From Botrimarina mediterranea (GTDB taxonomy: Bacteria > Planctomycetota > Planctomycetia > Pirellulales > Lacipirellulaceae): 64,000 nucleotides of DNA. The notes under the pieces are model-generated. The model worked only from the letters and a program-made list of their open reading frames with translations, was not told the DNA's origin and ran no database searches. Of the stretch, positions 54,324 through 64,000 are shown one piece after another (the stretch's first letter is position 1; the number at the start of each line of letters is the position of its first letter). Location of the stretch: NCBI RefSeq assembly GCF_007753265.1, contig NZ_CP036349.1:2885363-2949362 (forward strand), read 5' to 3'. The translations under genes and the position numbers were made by a program.

Positions 54324-55403
54324 ATGTTGCCGATCCGCACCGACGCCTGTGAACTCGATTTCCTCGCCCTCGGCGCCCTCGTGCACCGTCTCGACCCGGG
54401 TCAGACGCCGTTCCGCGCGGCTCGTTCGTTCGAGGTCCACGTCTCCGGTGGCGAGTACAACTGCGCGGCGAACCTTGCTAGCTGCTTCGGACTGAAGACA
54501 GGGGTCGCCACCGCAATGGTCGATAACCCCGTCGGCGAGCTGATCGAGCGCCAGGTCCGCGAGCGCGGCGTGCGGCCGATCTACAAGCGATTCAAGCACG
54601 ACGGCGTCCGCGGACCCAACATGGCGACCGTCTACAGCGACCGCGGCTGCGGCGTCCGCGCGCCGGTCGTGTTCTACAACCGCTCGAACGAGGCGGGCGC
54701 CCTGCTCAAGACGGGCGACTTCGATTGGAAGGCGATCTTCGGCGGCGGCGTGCGCTGGTTCCACTCCGGCGGCATCTTCGCGGCGATCGGCCCGCAAACG
54801 GCCGACCTAATCGTCGAAGGGATGCAGGCCGCCAAGGCCGCTGGCGCCGTCACGTCGTTCGACCTCAACTACCGGGCCAAGCTCTGGAAGACACTCGAGG
54901 GCGGAGAAGCGAAGGGCCTCGAAATGATGCGGAAGATCGCCGCGAATGTCGACGTGCTGATCGGCAATGAAGAGGACCTGCAGAAGGGCCTCGGCCTCGA
55001 AGGCCAGGACGTCGAGCACAAGACGGAACTCGACCCCAACGCCTTCTTCGGCATGATCGAGCAGGTGAAGGCGAAGTTCCCGAACGTCAAAGCCGTCGCC
55101 ACGACGCTGCGTGAGGTGAAGACCACCAACCGCCACAACTGGGGCGCCGTCCTCTGGATCGAAGGGCAGCGGTACGTCAGCCCGACAATGGAACTCGACG
55201 TGCTCTGCCGCATCGGCGGCGGCGACGGCTTTGCCTCGGGGCTCGTGTACGGCCTGCTCGCCGGCAAGTCGCCCGAAGAAGCCCTGCGGCTCGGCTGGGC
55301 CCACGGGGCGCTGCTGACGACGTTTGCGGGCGACGTCTCGCAAGCGTCGCTGGCGGAGGTCGAGGCCCTGGCGTCGGGCGGTTCGGCTCGCGTCCAACGC
55401 TAA
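54324..55403 (+). CDS. PfkB-family sugar kinase, KDG-kinase-like
   Basis: A 359-residue kinase of the PfkB family. Features: VSGGEYNCAANLASCFGLKT (substrate-binding loop), WFHSGGIFAAIGPQTADLIV, SFDLNYRAKLW, then IGNEEDLQKGLGLEG and the ATP/anion motif CRIGGGDGFASGLVYGL, where the family usually has GAGD. It is closely parallel in sequence to the kinase at 60901, which lies next to KDPG aldolase; hence 2-keto-3-deoxygluconate is a likely substrate. The start is ATG 54324; GTG 54306 is possible. The gene is divergent from the MscK-like gene and alone. Confidence 0.85.
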   Translation: MLPIRTDACELDFLALGALVHRLDPGQTPFRAARSFEVHVSGGEYNCAANLASCFGLKTGVATAMVDNPVGELIERQVRERGVRPIYKRFKHDGVRGPNMATVYSDRGCGVRAPVVFYNRSNEAGALLKTGDFDWKAIFGGGVRWFHSGGIFAAIGPQTADLIVEGMQAAKAAGAVTSFDLNYRAKLWKTLEGGEAKGLEMMRKIAANVDVLIGNEEDLQKGLGLEGQDVEHKTELDPNAFFGMIEQVKAKFPNVKAVATTLREVKTTNRHNWGAVLWIEGQRYVSPTMELDVLCRIGGGDGFASGLVYGLLAGKSPEEALRLGWAHGALLTTFAGDVSQASLAEVEALASGGSARVQR

Positions 55404-55486
55404 CGGGCCCCGTTGATTGGCGCTGCTGACGGGCGGCGGGAAAACGCGTACGCTGTGGGGCTCGCCCGCCCCCAGCCCGCCCGATA

Positions 55487-57301
<1,815 letters not shown>

Positions 57302-57309
57302 ACGGCGCG

Positions 57310-58164
57310 CTATTTCGGCAACAGCTCACGCACGACCTTCCGCACCAGACGTGGCGAAGGGTCGTATAGGCGAGTTGCCAGCTTTATCGCTTTCAATCGA
57401 AGACGGGCTCGCTTCTCGCCGGTCGCCAGTAGAACAAGCTCCAATGACCGTCCTTCCGGGTGAGTGATCTCCGCCAAACGCACCATCAGCACCGACAAGT
57501 CGTGTTCCCTTCCGAGCAACTCACCAAGTCGTCCCCATGGCTTTGCATAAGCTCTGCCTGCCGGGTGAAGCTTCTTCATTAGCTTGGCGTGATAGGCGTG
57601 GTGCTTAACCGACTTGCGCAACTCATGCCACGGCGTCGCCGGGCCGTCCAGATCGCACTTCTGTCGAATCCGTCGTCCATCGCGGTAGACACGTTTGACT
57701 CCGTCGGCCGCTGAGCGCCGGGGACGCTTCGCACGCCAGTCTTGCGATGCGACACGGATTGCTTCCAATCGCGCGATGACGCCGTCGAACGAGGCGGAAT
57801 CCTGGTTGTTGGTTGTCGATAGAAGGAGGTCACGGGTCGATTCGACCGCCCCGCGAGTTTCTTCTTTCATGGTCTCGTTGAGCAACCCTTCACAGGTAGC
57901 GGGCAGCACGTCTTGATCGCGGGTCCCTGAAAGCAACCGAGCGATATCGCGTACTTCTCGATCCGCCGCCTTGTATAGGCTCCCGAGGCCCGGACGGTAC
58001 ATCCGCAGGAGGGAGCGGACCCGCTTACAAGACTTGCGCGCCTCGTGCACCGCCGTCTTGCGGTCGAGCGTTGACAACGCAGTAACGGCCTCGTCGAGTT
58101 GATCTCTCGCCAGGCGCGGGAGGGCTTCGCCGACCGGCTCGTCAATCAACAACGCGTAGGGCAT
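57310..58164 (-). CDS. CHAD-domain protein
   Basis: A 284-residue all-helical protein of the CHAD family, which binds polyphosphate. Conserved His and basic residues are visible: DRKTAVHEARKSCKRVRSLL, LLSGTRDQDVLPATCEGLL, ATPWHELRKSVKHHAYHAKL and LGELLGREHDLSVLMVRLAE. The HEAR-K-x-x-K-R pattern occurs twice, as expected for the two four-helix halves. No CYTH domain is attached. The start is ATG 58164 (GTG 58170 is possible). Confidence 0.9.
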   Translation of the reverse strand: MPYALLIDEPVGEALPRLARDQLDEAVTALSTLDRKTAVHEARKSCKRVRSLLRMYRPGLGSLYKAADREVRDIARLLSGTRDQDVLPATCEGLLNETMKEETRGAVESTRDLLLSTTNNQDSASFDGVIARLEAIRVASQDWRAKRPRRSAADGVKRVYRDGRRIRQKCDLDGPATPWHELRKSVKHHAYHAKLMKKLHPAGRAYAKPWGRLGELLGREHDLSVLMVRLAEITHPEGRSLELVLLATGEKRARLRLKAIKLATRLYDPSPRLVRKVVRELLPK

Positions 58165-58283
58165 CACCACGATCGAGCTTCAGAGGATGAAGTGTTCGCC
58201 TGGGACTCGGGCATTGACACTTGGGTTCAAGTGCCGCCTTTCATCCTACGCGGTGAGCAATCCACAAGCCACGCGGGCGAGTG

Positions 58284-59573
58284 CTATTTGTCCTGTCTCT
58301 GAAGACGTGACCGCACGAACGACTCTTCGTCCCGGAGCCGGGGCATGTGGGCGTACTCGGGGAAGCGGTAGTCTTTCGGCAGTTCGATCCCGGCGAGGTC
58401 CTTGTGGCTCAGGCCCGCCAGCCGACGGCGTTCGGCCATCCGGTCGAGCAAGTCGCAGAGGTTGCCGCGGGCCACCCGCTGGGCGACTTTGGCGTCGAGC
58501 GCGGCGAGCAGCGGTTCAAACCTCGTCAGTTGTTCGGCCGCGTTGGTTGCTCCCCCCACGACATCGGACCCGAGCATGAATCGATCGGGGTGCTTCTCAA
58601 TGAGCTTTGCCCATGTCGCGATGTCGTCTTCGATGTAGTTGTCCCACACCACCCACGAGAGATCGATGTAAACGTGTTCGCCATAAACAGCGAGCACTTC
58701 GTCGATCCAATAAGGCAAGTTCTCAACCTGCACCCGACGGCTCGTGCCGGCGTGGCACCAGATGAAGACCGTTGATTCGCGGCCTGAGCCCGGCGTCTCG
58801 TGGCAATAACGGAAGAGTTCGATAAGCTCGTCCAGGTACACCGGCGGCCGATTCGATCCTGGTCGCGACACCGGCGCGATGTTGTGGTGGATGCTCACCG
58901 GCAAATGATTCTCCCCGGCGAACTTGCAGACGCGCAGCAGGGCGGGGTGGTTGGCCCGGGGGTGCTCGCCGAGTTGCAGGTGCGTGAGGTCGTCGTGCCG
59001 TGAAAAAACTTCGCCGATCCCCTGCCAGGTGCCGGGGTACTCGAGGATTCGGTGAACAACTTGATCCACGGCCCCGAGGTCCGTCGGATCGATGCCGCAG
59101 ACGAACGGCGCGATCGCGTTGAGGCGTTCTAGTTGCTGTTCGTCGTCATGGTAACGCAGTCGCGCCTCTTCGATGGCGCTAGCGACAATAAGATCGGTGT
59201 CACGTGCGAGCAGCACGGGCGACTCGTTGTCGAGATACCCGTCGGGGCGTTCGTAGCTGTCGTTCTCGTCCCACTTCTTCACCACCGGCATGCCGAAAAT
59301 TATTGCCCGTTCGATGTTGGACCGCTCCATGCAGCGCATAACGCCGGCGACGCGTCGCCAACGCTCGCCTGCGGGCAGCGTCACGAACCGCTGGTGGCGG
59401 ACTTCGCCCCAACTGGACCCGGCAAAGGTGTCGTCGTCATTGAGGAACTCGCCGCCCTGCAGGAAGTTGAGCAGATGGATGTGGGTGTCGGCGTAGTGGC
59501 GCGTCGTCTCCTCACCCGATGAGAGGGATGAGGCCAGCAGGCAAAAGGCCACGGAAAGGCAGCGTGTTAGCAA
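58284..59573 (-). CDS. Exported amidohydrolase-type metal enzyme
   Basis: A TIM-barrel amidohydrolase (Amidohydro_2 type), about 429 residues. The metal-binding start is HYADTHIHLLNFLQGG; other conserved parts are LPVSIHHNIAP, VFIWCHAGTSRRV and FMLGSDVVGGATN, the last with the catalytic Asp. TTG 59573 is chosen because it places the signal-like RCLSVAFCLLASSLSSG at the start; ATG 59699 would add 42 residues with no secretion character, though it overlaps the neighbouring stop. Substrate unknown; lactone or decarboxylase activities occur in this family. Same strand as the esterase-like gene upstream. Confidence 0.75.
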   Translation of the reverse strand: MLTRCLSVAFCLLASSLSSGEETTRHYADTHIHLLNFLQGGEFLNDDDTFAGSSWGEVRHQRFVTLPAGERWRRVAGVMRCMERSNIERAIIFGMPVVKKWDENDSYERPDGYLDNESPVLLARDTDLIVASAIEEARLRYHDDEQQLERLNAIAPFVCGIDPTDLGAVDQVVHRILEYPGTWQGIGEVFSRHDDLTHLQLGEHPRANHPALLRVCKFAGENHLPVSIHHNIAPVSRPGSNRPPVYLDELIELFRYCHETPGSGRESTVFIWCHAGTSRRVQVENLPYWIDEVLAVYGEHVYIDLSWVVWDNYIEDDIATWAKLIEKHPDRFMLGSDVVGGATNAAEQLTRFEPLLAALDAKVAQRVARGNLCDLLDRMAERRRLAGLSHKDLAGIELPKDYRFPEYAHMPRLRDEESFVRSRLQRQDK

Positions 59574-59695
59574 GGTGGCGTCTGTCTGTTTGGGAAGAAA
59601 GCCTCTGCCTTGAAGCCTAGTGGAGGTAGCCGACAGTCTAGCTACGGGCAAAGCTGCGGCGAGTGGGCCTGCGGAGTCTGAGCCACGGAACGGAT

Positions 59696-60778
59696 TCATC
59701 CGCGACTTCGCCGCAACAAGCACGATAAGACGACTGCCGTCAGGGACGCTGCTGTCGGCTCGGGGATCGCTCGGTGGGCCCCAGTCCTCCCACCGTAGGC
59801 CGCGGCCCAGACGTTGTAGTCGCCCGCGTCGATGACGCCATTTCCGTTACCATCCGCTGCCAAGTCCGTATTGAAGCGGTTCCAGGTATCACGCCACTTG
59901 GTGTAGTCGGCGGCATCGACGATGCCATCGCCCGTGTAGTCACCTGGAAGTGCCGGCGTGGCGTCCTGCAAGTCGCCAAGCCACTGGCCGATATAGCGCA
60001 GGTGGCTTAGGTGGTCGTCCGCCGTAGCGCCGAGCGCTCCCCAGAGGGAGAAGCCGCCGAGTTCCGCGTTTCGGTAGAATCGCAAGTCACCTAATCCCGT
60101 ATCGCTGGTGGGCGTCGCGGTTATGCCCAGATGCGTCATCAACTCATCACCCGTTTCTGCGGTGCTCTCGTAGGTGAAAGTCGGGACTTGGGAATGGGTG
60201 AAGATGAATCGCTTGTCGCCGGCGGCCGCGGCGGTCGCGAACTCTTTGTAGCCGGCCATTTGCGAGTCGAGCGCTGTGCCGTCGCTAGCGGTGGTGGCGT
60301 ACAGCGAGTCGGCGGCCAGCAGGCTGTTGATCGCATCGCGGTAGGTCGAGACTCCAAGGATCTGCCGCACCGCGCCGTAGCCCGCGCTGAACGAAGAGAC
60401 CGATAGGTGGTCGAGCGCAGCCGACGCTCCAAACGCCGGAAGGATCGCAAGCCTCGTCCGCGTTTCGTTCAACACCTGCTGGAAGAGGGACGTATTGCTG
60501 AACGGCGTGCTGTAAGCGCTCGACAAGCCGCTGTAGTTGATTGTGACGATCACCGCGTCGAGGTCGGCGTACTTGGCGTTGTTCCAGACGGTCTGCGAGT
60601 CGCCGTGGAAGTGGACGAGCAGGTCGTACTTGCCGTCGGCCTGGGGCGCGTAACCCGTGGGGACAAACACCCGCCACCCGGATTGGCTGAGCGTGTACTG
60701 CTGTCCGGTGGCAGTCGGCAGCTGCGCATCTGCGACCGACGCGGTTAGTGCAAGCAGCAGTGCAACAACAGTCCGCAT
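59696..60778 (-). CDS. Esterase-like dockerin/PEP-CTERM exported protein
   Basis: A 360-residue exported protein. Signal peptide 1-18 (TVVALLLALTASVADA). The middle looks like an alpha/beta hydrolase: YDLLVHFHGDSQTVWNNAKY, then LSVSSFSAGYGAVRQILGV, with the Ser of SFSAG a probable nucleophile. A dockerin-like EF-hand pair follows (DYTGDGIVDAADYTKWRD and DGNGNGVIDAGDYNVWA), then the PEP-CTERM tail IPEPTAASLTAVVLSCLL with Arg residues. Its plan matches the exported proteins at 4-7 kb. ATG 60778. Esterase activity is inference. Confidence 0.8.
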   Translation of the reverse strand: MRTVVALLLALTASVADAQLPTATGQQYTLSQSGWRVFVPTGYAPQADGKYDLLVHFHGDSQTVWNNAKYADLDAVIVTINYSGLSSAYSTPFSNTSLFQQVLNETRTRLAILPAFGASAALDHLSVSSFSAGYGAVRQILGVSTYRDAINSLLAADSLYATTASDGTALDSQMAGYKEFATAAAAGDKRFIFTHSQVPTFTYESTAETGDELMTHLGITATPTSDTGLGDLRFYRNAELGGFSLWGALGATADDHLSHLRYIGQWLGDLQDATPALPGDYTGDGIVDAADYTKWRDTWNRFNTDLAADGNGNGVIDAGDYNVWAAAYGGRTGAHRAIPEPTAASLTAVVLSCLLRRSRG

Positions 60779-60900
60779 TGGCGTCGTAGGACAAAGGCAG
60801 GCGTGTACAGGAGCGACGAGACTTGATTCTCACCTTGCGTACAGCGTCTGTCACGCCGAATTCCGCCCCAGCGCCAACGGTCTGCGCGAATCGATGCGGT

Positions 60901-62001
60901 TTAGCGGTCCACCCGGGCCGCGGCGCCGGCGACGAGCTTCTCGACTTCGGCGAGCGTCGCCATCGACGTGTCTCCGGGCGTGGTCATCGCCAAGGCCCCG
61001 TGGGCGGCGGCGTACTCGACGGCCCGCTGCGGGTCATCACCGGTCATCAGGCCATAGATCAGGCCGGATGCAAAACTGTCGCCGCCGCCGACTCGGTCGA
61101 GGATCTCGAGGTCTTGGCGCGCGGTCGCCTCGTAGAACTGCCCGCCGGCCCAGCAGAGGGCGCCCCAGTCGTTGACGGTGGCGCTCTTGACGCTGCGGAG
61201 CGTCGTCGCCGTGACGCGGAAGTTGGGGTACTCCTGCACGGCTCGCTCGATCATCCGTCGATAGCCGGTGATTGGCAGTTCCGTGAGCGCTTGATCAACG
61301 CCTTCGACTTCGAGTCCCAGGCACGCGGTGAAGTCTTCTTCGTTGCCGATCATCACGTCCACCAGCAGCGCAAGACGACGATTCACTTCCTGCGCGCGGG
61401 CGTGCCCGCCGATTGCCTTCCATAATGACGGGCGGTAGTTGAGGTCGTACGACGTGGCGACGCCGTGCTCTTTTGCTTTACGCAATGCCTCTTCGATGAC
61501 GGCGGGCGTCGTGTCGGACAGCGCCGCGAAGATGCCGCCCGTGTGCAGCCAGCGGACGCCCTGGCGGCCGAAGAGGTCGTCCCAGTCGATGTCGCCGGGC
61601 TTGAGCTGTGATACGGCCGTGTGGCCGCGGTCGCTGCAACCGACGGCGCCGCGGACGCCGAAGCCGCGCTCGGTGAAGTTGAGGCCGTTGCGCACTTCGC
61701 GGCCGACGCCGTCGTACTTCGTCCATCGGACGTTTGAGACATCGACGCCCCCTTGAAGCATCAGGTCTTCGACGAGTCGGCCCACCTCGTTGTCGGCGAG
61801 CGCTGTAACGATCGCCGTCTGCATGCCGAAGCAGCGCCGCAGGCCGCGGGCCACGTTGTACTCGCCGCCCCCTTCCCACACGCGGAAGTTACGCGTCGTG
61901 CGGACGCGGCCCTCGCCGGGATCGAGCCGCAGCATCACCTCGCCCAGCGACACGAGGTCCCAGCGACAATCTTTACGCGGACGGAGTGTTAGTAGCGACA
62001 T
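60901..62001 (-). CDS. 2-Keto-3-deoxygluconate kinase (PfkB family)
   Basis: A 366-residue sugar kinase next to KDPG aldolase, so it probably makes KDPG from 2-keto-3-deoxygluconate. Features: VWEGGGEYNVARGLRRCFGM, WLHTGGIFAALSDTTPAVIE, TSYDLNYRPSLWKAIGG, VMIGNEEDFTACLGLEVEG and LDRVGGGDSFASGLIYGLMT, with Asp of GGGD as base. ATG 62001. The separation from the aldolase is 76 bases and contains palindromes. It shares much of its sequence plan with the kinase at 54324; the two are paralogues. Confidence 0.9.
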   Translation of the reverse strand: MSLLTLRPRKDCRWDLVSLGEVMLRLDPGEGRVRTTRNFRVWEGGGEYNVARGLRRCFGMQTAIVTALADNEVGRLVEDLMLQGGVDVSNVRWTKYDGVGREVRNGLNFTERGFGVRGAVGCSDRGHTAVSQLKPGDIDWDDLFGRQGVRWLHTGGIFAALSDTTPAVIEEALRKAKEHGVATSYDLNYRPSLWKAIGGHARAQEVNRRLALLVDVMIGNEEDFTACLGLEVEGVDQALTELPITGYRRMIERAVQEYPNFRVTATTLRSVKSATVNDWGALCWAGGQFYEATARQDLEILDRVGGGDSFASGLIYGLMTGDDPQRAVEYAAAHGALAMTTPGDTSMATLAEVEKLVAGAAARVDR

Positions 62002-62016
62002 CGTTCGATTAGGTAG

Positions 62017-62083
62017 GGCAGGCCTCGCCTGCCAGAAGGACGATCGTGTTCACCCGTAGGATGGGTCGCGACCCACCCTACGG
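62017..62083. repeat. Two palindromes between aldolase and kinase genes
   Basis: GGCAGGC-CTC-GCCTGCC at 62017-62033 is a perfect 7-bp hairpin. At 62054-62083 a 30-base near-perfect palindrome has the core TGGGTCGCGACCCA and arms CCGTAGG/CCTACGG with one A/C mismatch. The second overlaps the stop codon of the aldolase gene. Elements with this look are, from memory, scattered in Pirellulales genomes. They may also shape mRNA ends. Confidence 0.75.
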
Positions 62084-62716
62084 CTTGGCAAGCGTCACCG
62101 CTTCGCGCACGGCGCGCTCAACGGGGCCGAAGTCGCCCCCTTCGTAGAGCGACGGCGCCACCATCCAACTCCCACCACAGGCGACAACCGATTTCAACGC
62201 CAGATAACTCGACAGGTTCGCCGGAGTGATCCCGCCGGTCGGCATGAAACGCATCATTGGATACGGCCCGCTGAGCGCCTTGAGCGTTGCGACTCCGCCG
62301 TACGCCTCGGCCGGAAAGAACTTCACGACTTCGAGGCCGAATGAGAGGGCCGCCTCGATGTCGCTCGGCGTGCAAACGCCCGGGCAGATCGGCAGGCCGA
62401 GCTTCAGCACGTGCTCAACGACTACCGGGTTGAGCCCGGGCGTGACGACCATCCGCGCGCCGGAGTCCGCGGCGGCGGACGCTTGGTCCTTGGTTAGAAC
62501 CGTGCCGGCGATCGGCAGCACGTCGCCGCAGTCCGCCATGATCCGCAGCGACTCGGCCGCCGCCGCGGTGCGGAACGTCACCTCGGCGATCGGCAACCCG
62601 CCAACTACCAAAGCCTCCGCCAGCGGCGCGGCATCCTCGACCCGCCCCAGCGCGATCACCGGCGCGAGCCGATACACAGCGAGGACATCTAGCGGTGATT
62701 GATCAGCGATGCTCAT
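62078..62716 (-). CDS. eda: KDPG/KHG aldolase
   Basis: A 212-residue class I aldolase that splits 2-keto-3-deoxy-6-phosphogluconate into pyruvate and glyceraldehyde-3-phosphate. The catalytic Glu is in LPIAEVTFRTAAAAESLR and the Schiff-base Lys in LEVVKFFPAEAYGGVATL. LPICPGVCTPSDIEAAL and FMPTGGITPANLSSYLAL are further family hallmarks. The length is normal. ATG 62716 lies 24 bases after the xylose isomerase stop, so the sugar genes form one unit read leftwards. Confidence 0.95.
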   Translation of the reverse strand: MSIADQSPLDVLAVYRLAPVIALGRVEDAAPLAEALVVGGLPIAEVTFRTAAAAESLRIMADCGDVLPIAGTVLTKDQASAAADSGARMVVTPGLNPVVVEHVLKLGLPICPGVCTPSDIEAALSFGLEVVKFFPAEAYGGVATLKALSGPYPMMRFMPTGGITPANLSSYLALKSVVACGGSWMVAPSLYEGGDFGPVERAVREAVTLAKP

Positions 62717-62740
62717 CCGATCTCTTACAGTCCGAATCTC

Positions 62741-64000
62741 TTATAGATAGTCGTTAACGACATTCTCAAACAACTCCTGCCGACCGCTCGCATTGGGGGC
62801 GGCTTCGCCCTTGTCTAGCATCAGCTGTTCGAGCGACGCCAGCGAGTGCTCGCCGGCCTCGATTTCGGCCCCCAGCCCGCTGTCCCAACTCACGTAGCGA
62901 TCGCGGACCATTTCTTCCAGCCGCCCATCGGCGCGCATCGCCGCGGCGATCTTGAGGCCGCGCGCGAACGCGTCCATGCCGCCGATGTGGGCGTAGAACA
63001 GGTCGATCGGCTCGAAGCTTTCGCGGCGGACCTTGGCGTCGAAGTTGACGCCGCCGGTCGTGAGCCCGCCCCACTTGAGGATCGAATGCATGCACTGCGT
63101 CGTCACGTAGATGTCGGTGGGGAACTGGTCCGTGTCCCAACCGAGCAAGAGGTCGCCCGTGTTGGCGTCGATCGAGCCGAGCGCGCCCGCCGCTCCGGCG
63201 ACCTCCAGCTCGTGCTGCATCGTGTGCCCGGCAAGCGTGGCGTGGTTCGTTTCGAGGTTGAGCTTGAAGTACGGCAACAGGTCGTACTGTCGCAAGAAAT
63301 TGAGGCACGCGGCGGCGTCCGAGTCGTACTGGTGCTTCGTCGGCTCCTTCGGCTTGGGCTCGATGTAGAACGGTTTTTCGAAACCGATCGACTTGGCGTG
63401 ATCCACAGCGAGGTGAAGGAAGCGAGCCAGGTGCTCCTGCTCGCGCTTCATGTCGGTGTTCCACAAGCACTGGTAGCCCTCACGGCCGCCCCAGAACGTG
63501 TAGCCCTCACCACCCAGTTCGTGCGTCACCTCAATCGCCTTCTTCACCTGCGCCGCGGCGTAGGCGAAGACCTCGGCGTTGCAGCTCGTCGCCGCGCCGT
63601 GCATGTAGCGCGGGTTGCTGAAGAGATTGGCGGTGCCCCACAGCAGCTTCACGCCGGTGCGCTCTTGCTCTTCCTTGAGCACGGCAACGACCGCGTCGAG
63701 GTTCTTATGACTCTCGGCGAGCGTCTTCCCCTCGGGCGCCACGTCGCGGTCGTGGAACGCGTAGTACGGCGCGCCGAGTTTCGTAATAAACTCGAACGCG
63801 ACGCGCACGCGGTTCTGGGCGTTCTCGACGCTGTCGGTGCCGTCCTCCCACGGCCGCACCATCGTGCCGGGGCCGAAGGGGTCGCTGCCGGCGCCGCGGA
63901 ACGTGTGCCAGTAGACGACGCTGAACCGCAGGTGGTCCCGCATCGACTTGCCCTCGATCACCGCGTCGGCGTCGTAGTGCTTGAAAGCCAGCGGGTTGCG
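62741..64000 (-). CDS. xylA: Xylose isomerase (start beyond window)
   Basis: At least 420 residues of xylose isomerase, which converts D-xylose to D-xylulose. The frame runs off the right edge: upstream of GTG 63961 the codons [20 protein letters not shown] still fit the family, so the true start is outside the window. Motifs: [33 protein letters not shown] (active-site His), [18 protein letters not shown] (metal ligand Glu), [18 protein letters not shown] and [10 protein letters not shown]. It ends ENVVNDYL. Confidence 0.96.
   Translation of the reverse strand, partial: RNPLAFKHYDADAVIEGKSMRDHLRFSVVYWHTFRGAGSDPFGPGTMVRPWEDGTDSVENAQNRVRVAFEFITKLGAPYYAFHDRDVAPEGKTLAESHKNLDAVVAVLKEEQERTGVKLLWGTANLFSNPRYMHGAATSCNAEVFAYAAAQVKKAIEVTHELGGEGYTFWGGREGYQCLWNTDMKREQEHLARFLHLAVDHAKSIGFEKPFYIEPKPKEPTKHQYDSDAAACLNFLRQYDLLPYFKLNLETNHATLAGHTMQHELEVAGAAGALGSIDANTGDLLLGWDTDQFPTDIYVTTQCMHSILKWGGLTTGGVNFDAKVRRESFEPIDLFYAHIGGMDAFARGLKIAAAMRADGRLEEMVRDRYVSWDSGLGAEIEAGEHSLASLEQLMLDKGEAAPNASGRQELFENVVNDYL

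Noticed and set aside
58218-58233. CACTTG-GGTT-CAAGTG hairpin between the CHAD and amidohydrolase genes.
   Set aside because: Six base pairs only and no T-run; too weak to call a terminator.

Overview
The window looks like chromosomal DNA of a planctomycete of the order Pirellulales, most likely the family Lacipirellulaceae. This is inferred from gene families, not from a marker gene. The clues are exported proteins that end in a dockerin-like EF-hand plus a PEP-CTERM tail, a DUF1559 pseudopilin-like protein with the H-X9-DG motif, a sigma factor followed by a FecR/LamG protein, a fused PilM-PilN protein, weak or absent Shine-Dalgarno sites and high GC content.

Layout. 0.4-2 kb: an MscS-type channel. 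2.3-3.2 kb: two broken genes (a conserved hypothetical with a one-base insertion and a tail of an SRAP/YedK-type peptidase). 3.3-13.2 kb: a run of plus-strand exported proteins and regulators: a PEP-CTERM protein, a GxGYxYP-type putative glycoside hydrolase, another dockerin/PEP-CTERM protein, a DUF1559 protein, an ECF-like sigma factor, its FecR/LamG partner and a GH92 mannosidase. It reads as a glycan-related locus with its own sigma/anti-sigma pair. 13.3-16.5 kb: a decayed mobile element beside tRNA-Ser(CGA): IS5-type transposase tail, degenerate iteron-like repeats, a 44-residue ribbon-helix-helix ORF, a DUF3987 fragment and a tyrosine recombinase that has lost its start codon, reading frame and catalytic Tyr.

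16.9-22.4 kb: a small hypothetical, then a translationally coupled ABC export module. 22.7-34.3 kb (minus): a complete-looking type II secretion / type IV pilus-like operon running CBS protein, degenerate receiver, GspE, GspF, five pseudopilins, a PilX-like protein, a PilM-PilN fusion, PilO, secretin and a PilP/GspC-like protein. No prepilin peptidase is in the window. 34.5-39.5 kb: a FabD-like acyltransferase, a PQQ-repeat protein (minus), and pabB-pabA for folate synthesis.

39.6-48.9 kb (minus): a cbb3 cytochrome oxidase operon headed by an Rrf2 regulator. It has a fused CcoN-CcoO, an odd CcoQ-like protein, a one-haem CcoP, CcoG, FixH, a SafE-type membrane protein, the CcoI copper ATPase and the tiny CcoS. 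49.3-54 kb: a Cys-rich outer-membrane-type protein and a 1195-residue MscK-like channel, convergent around a strong terminator.

54.3-64 kb: two KDG-kinase-like PfkB paralogues, an ABC-F protein, a CHAD protein, an amidohydrolase, an esterase-like PEP-CTERM protein, KDPG aldolase and xylose isomerase (cut by the window end). Together these suggest uronate/pentose catabolism through KDG and KDPG.
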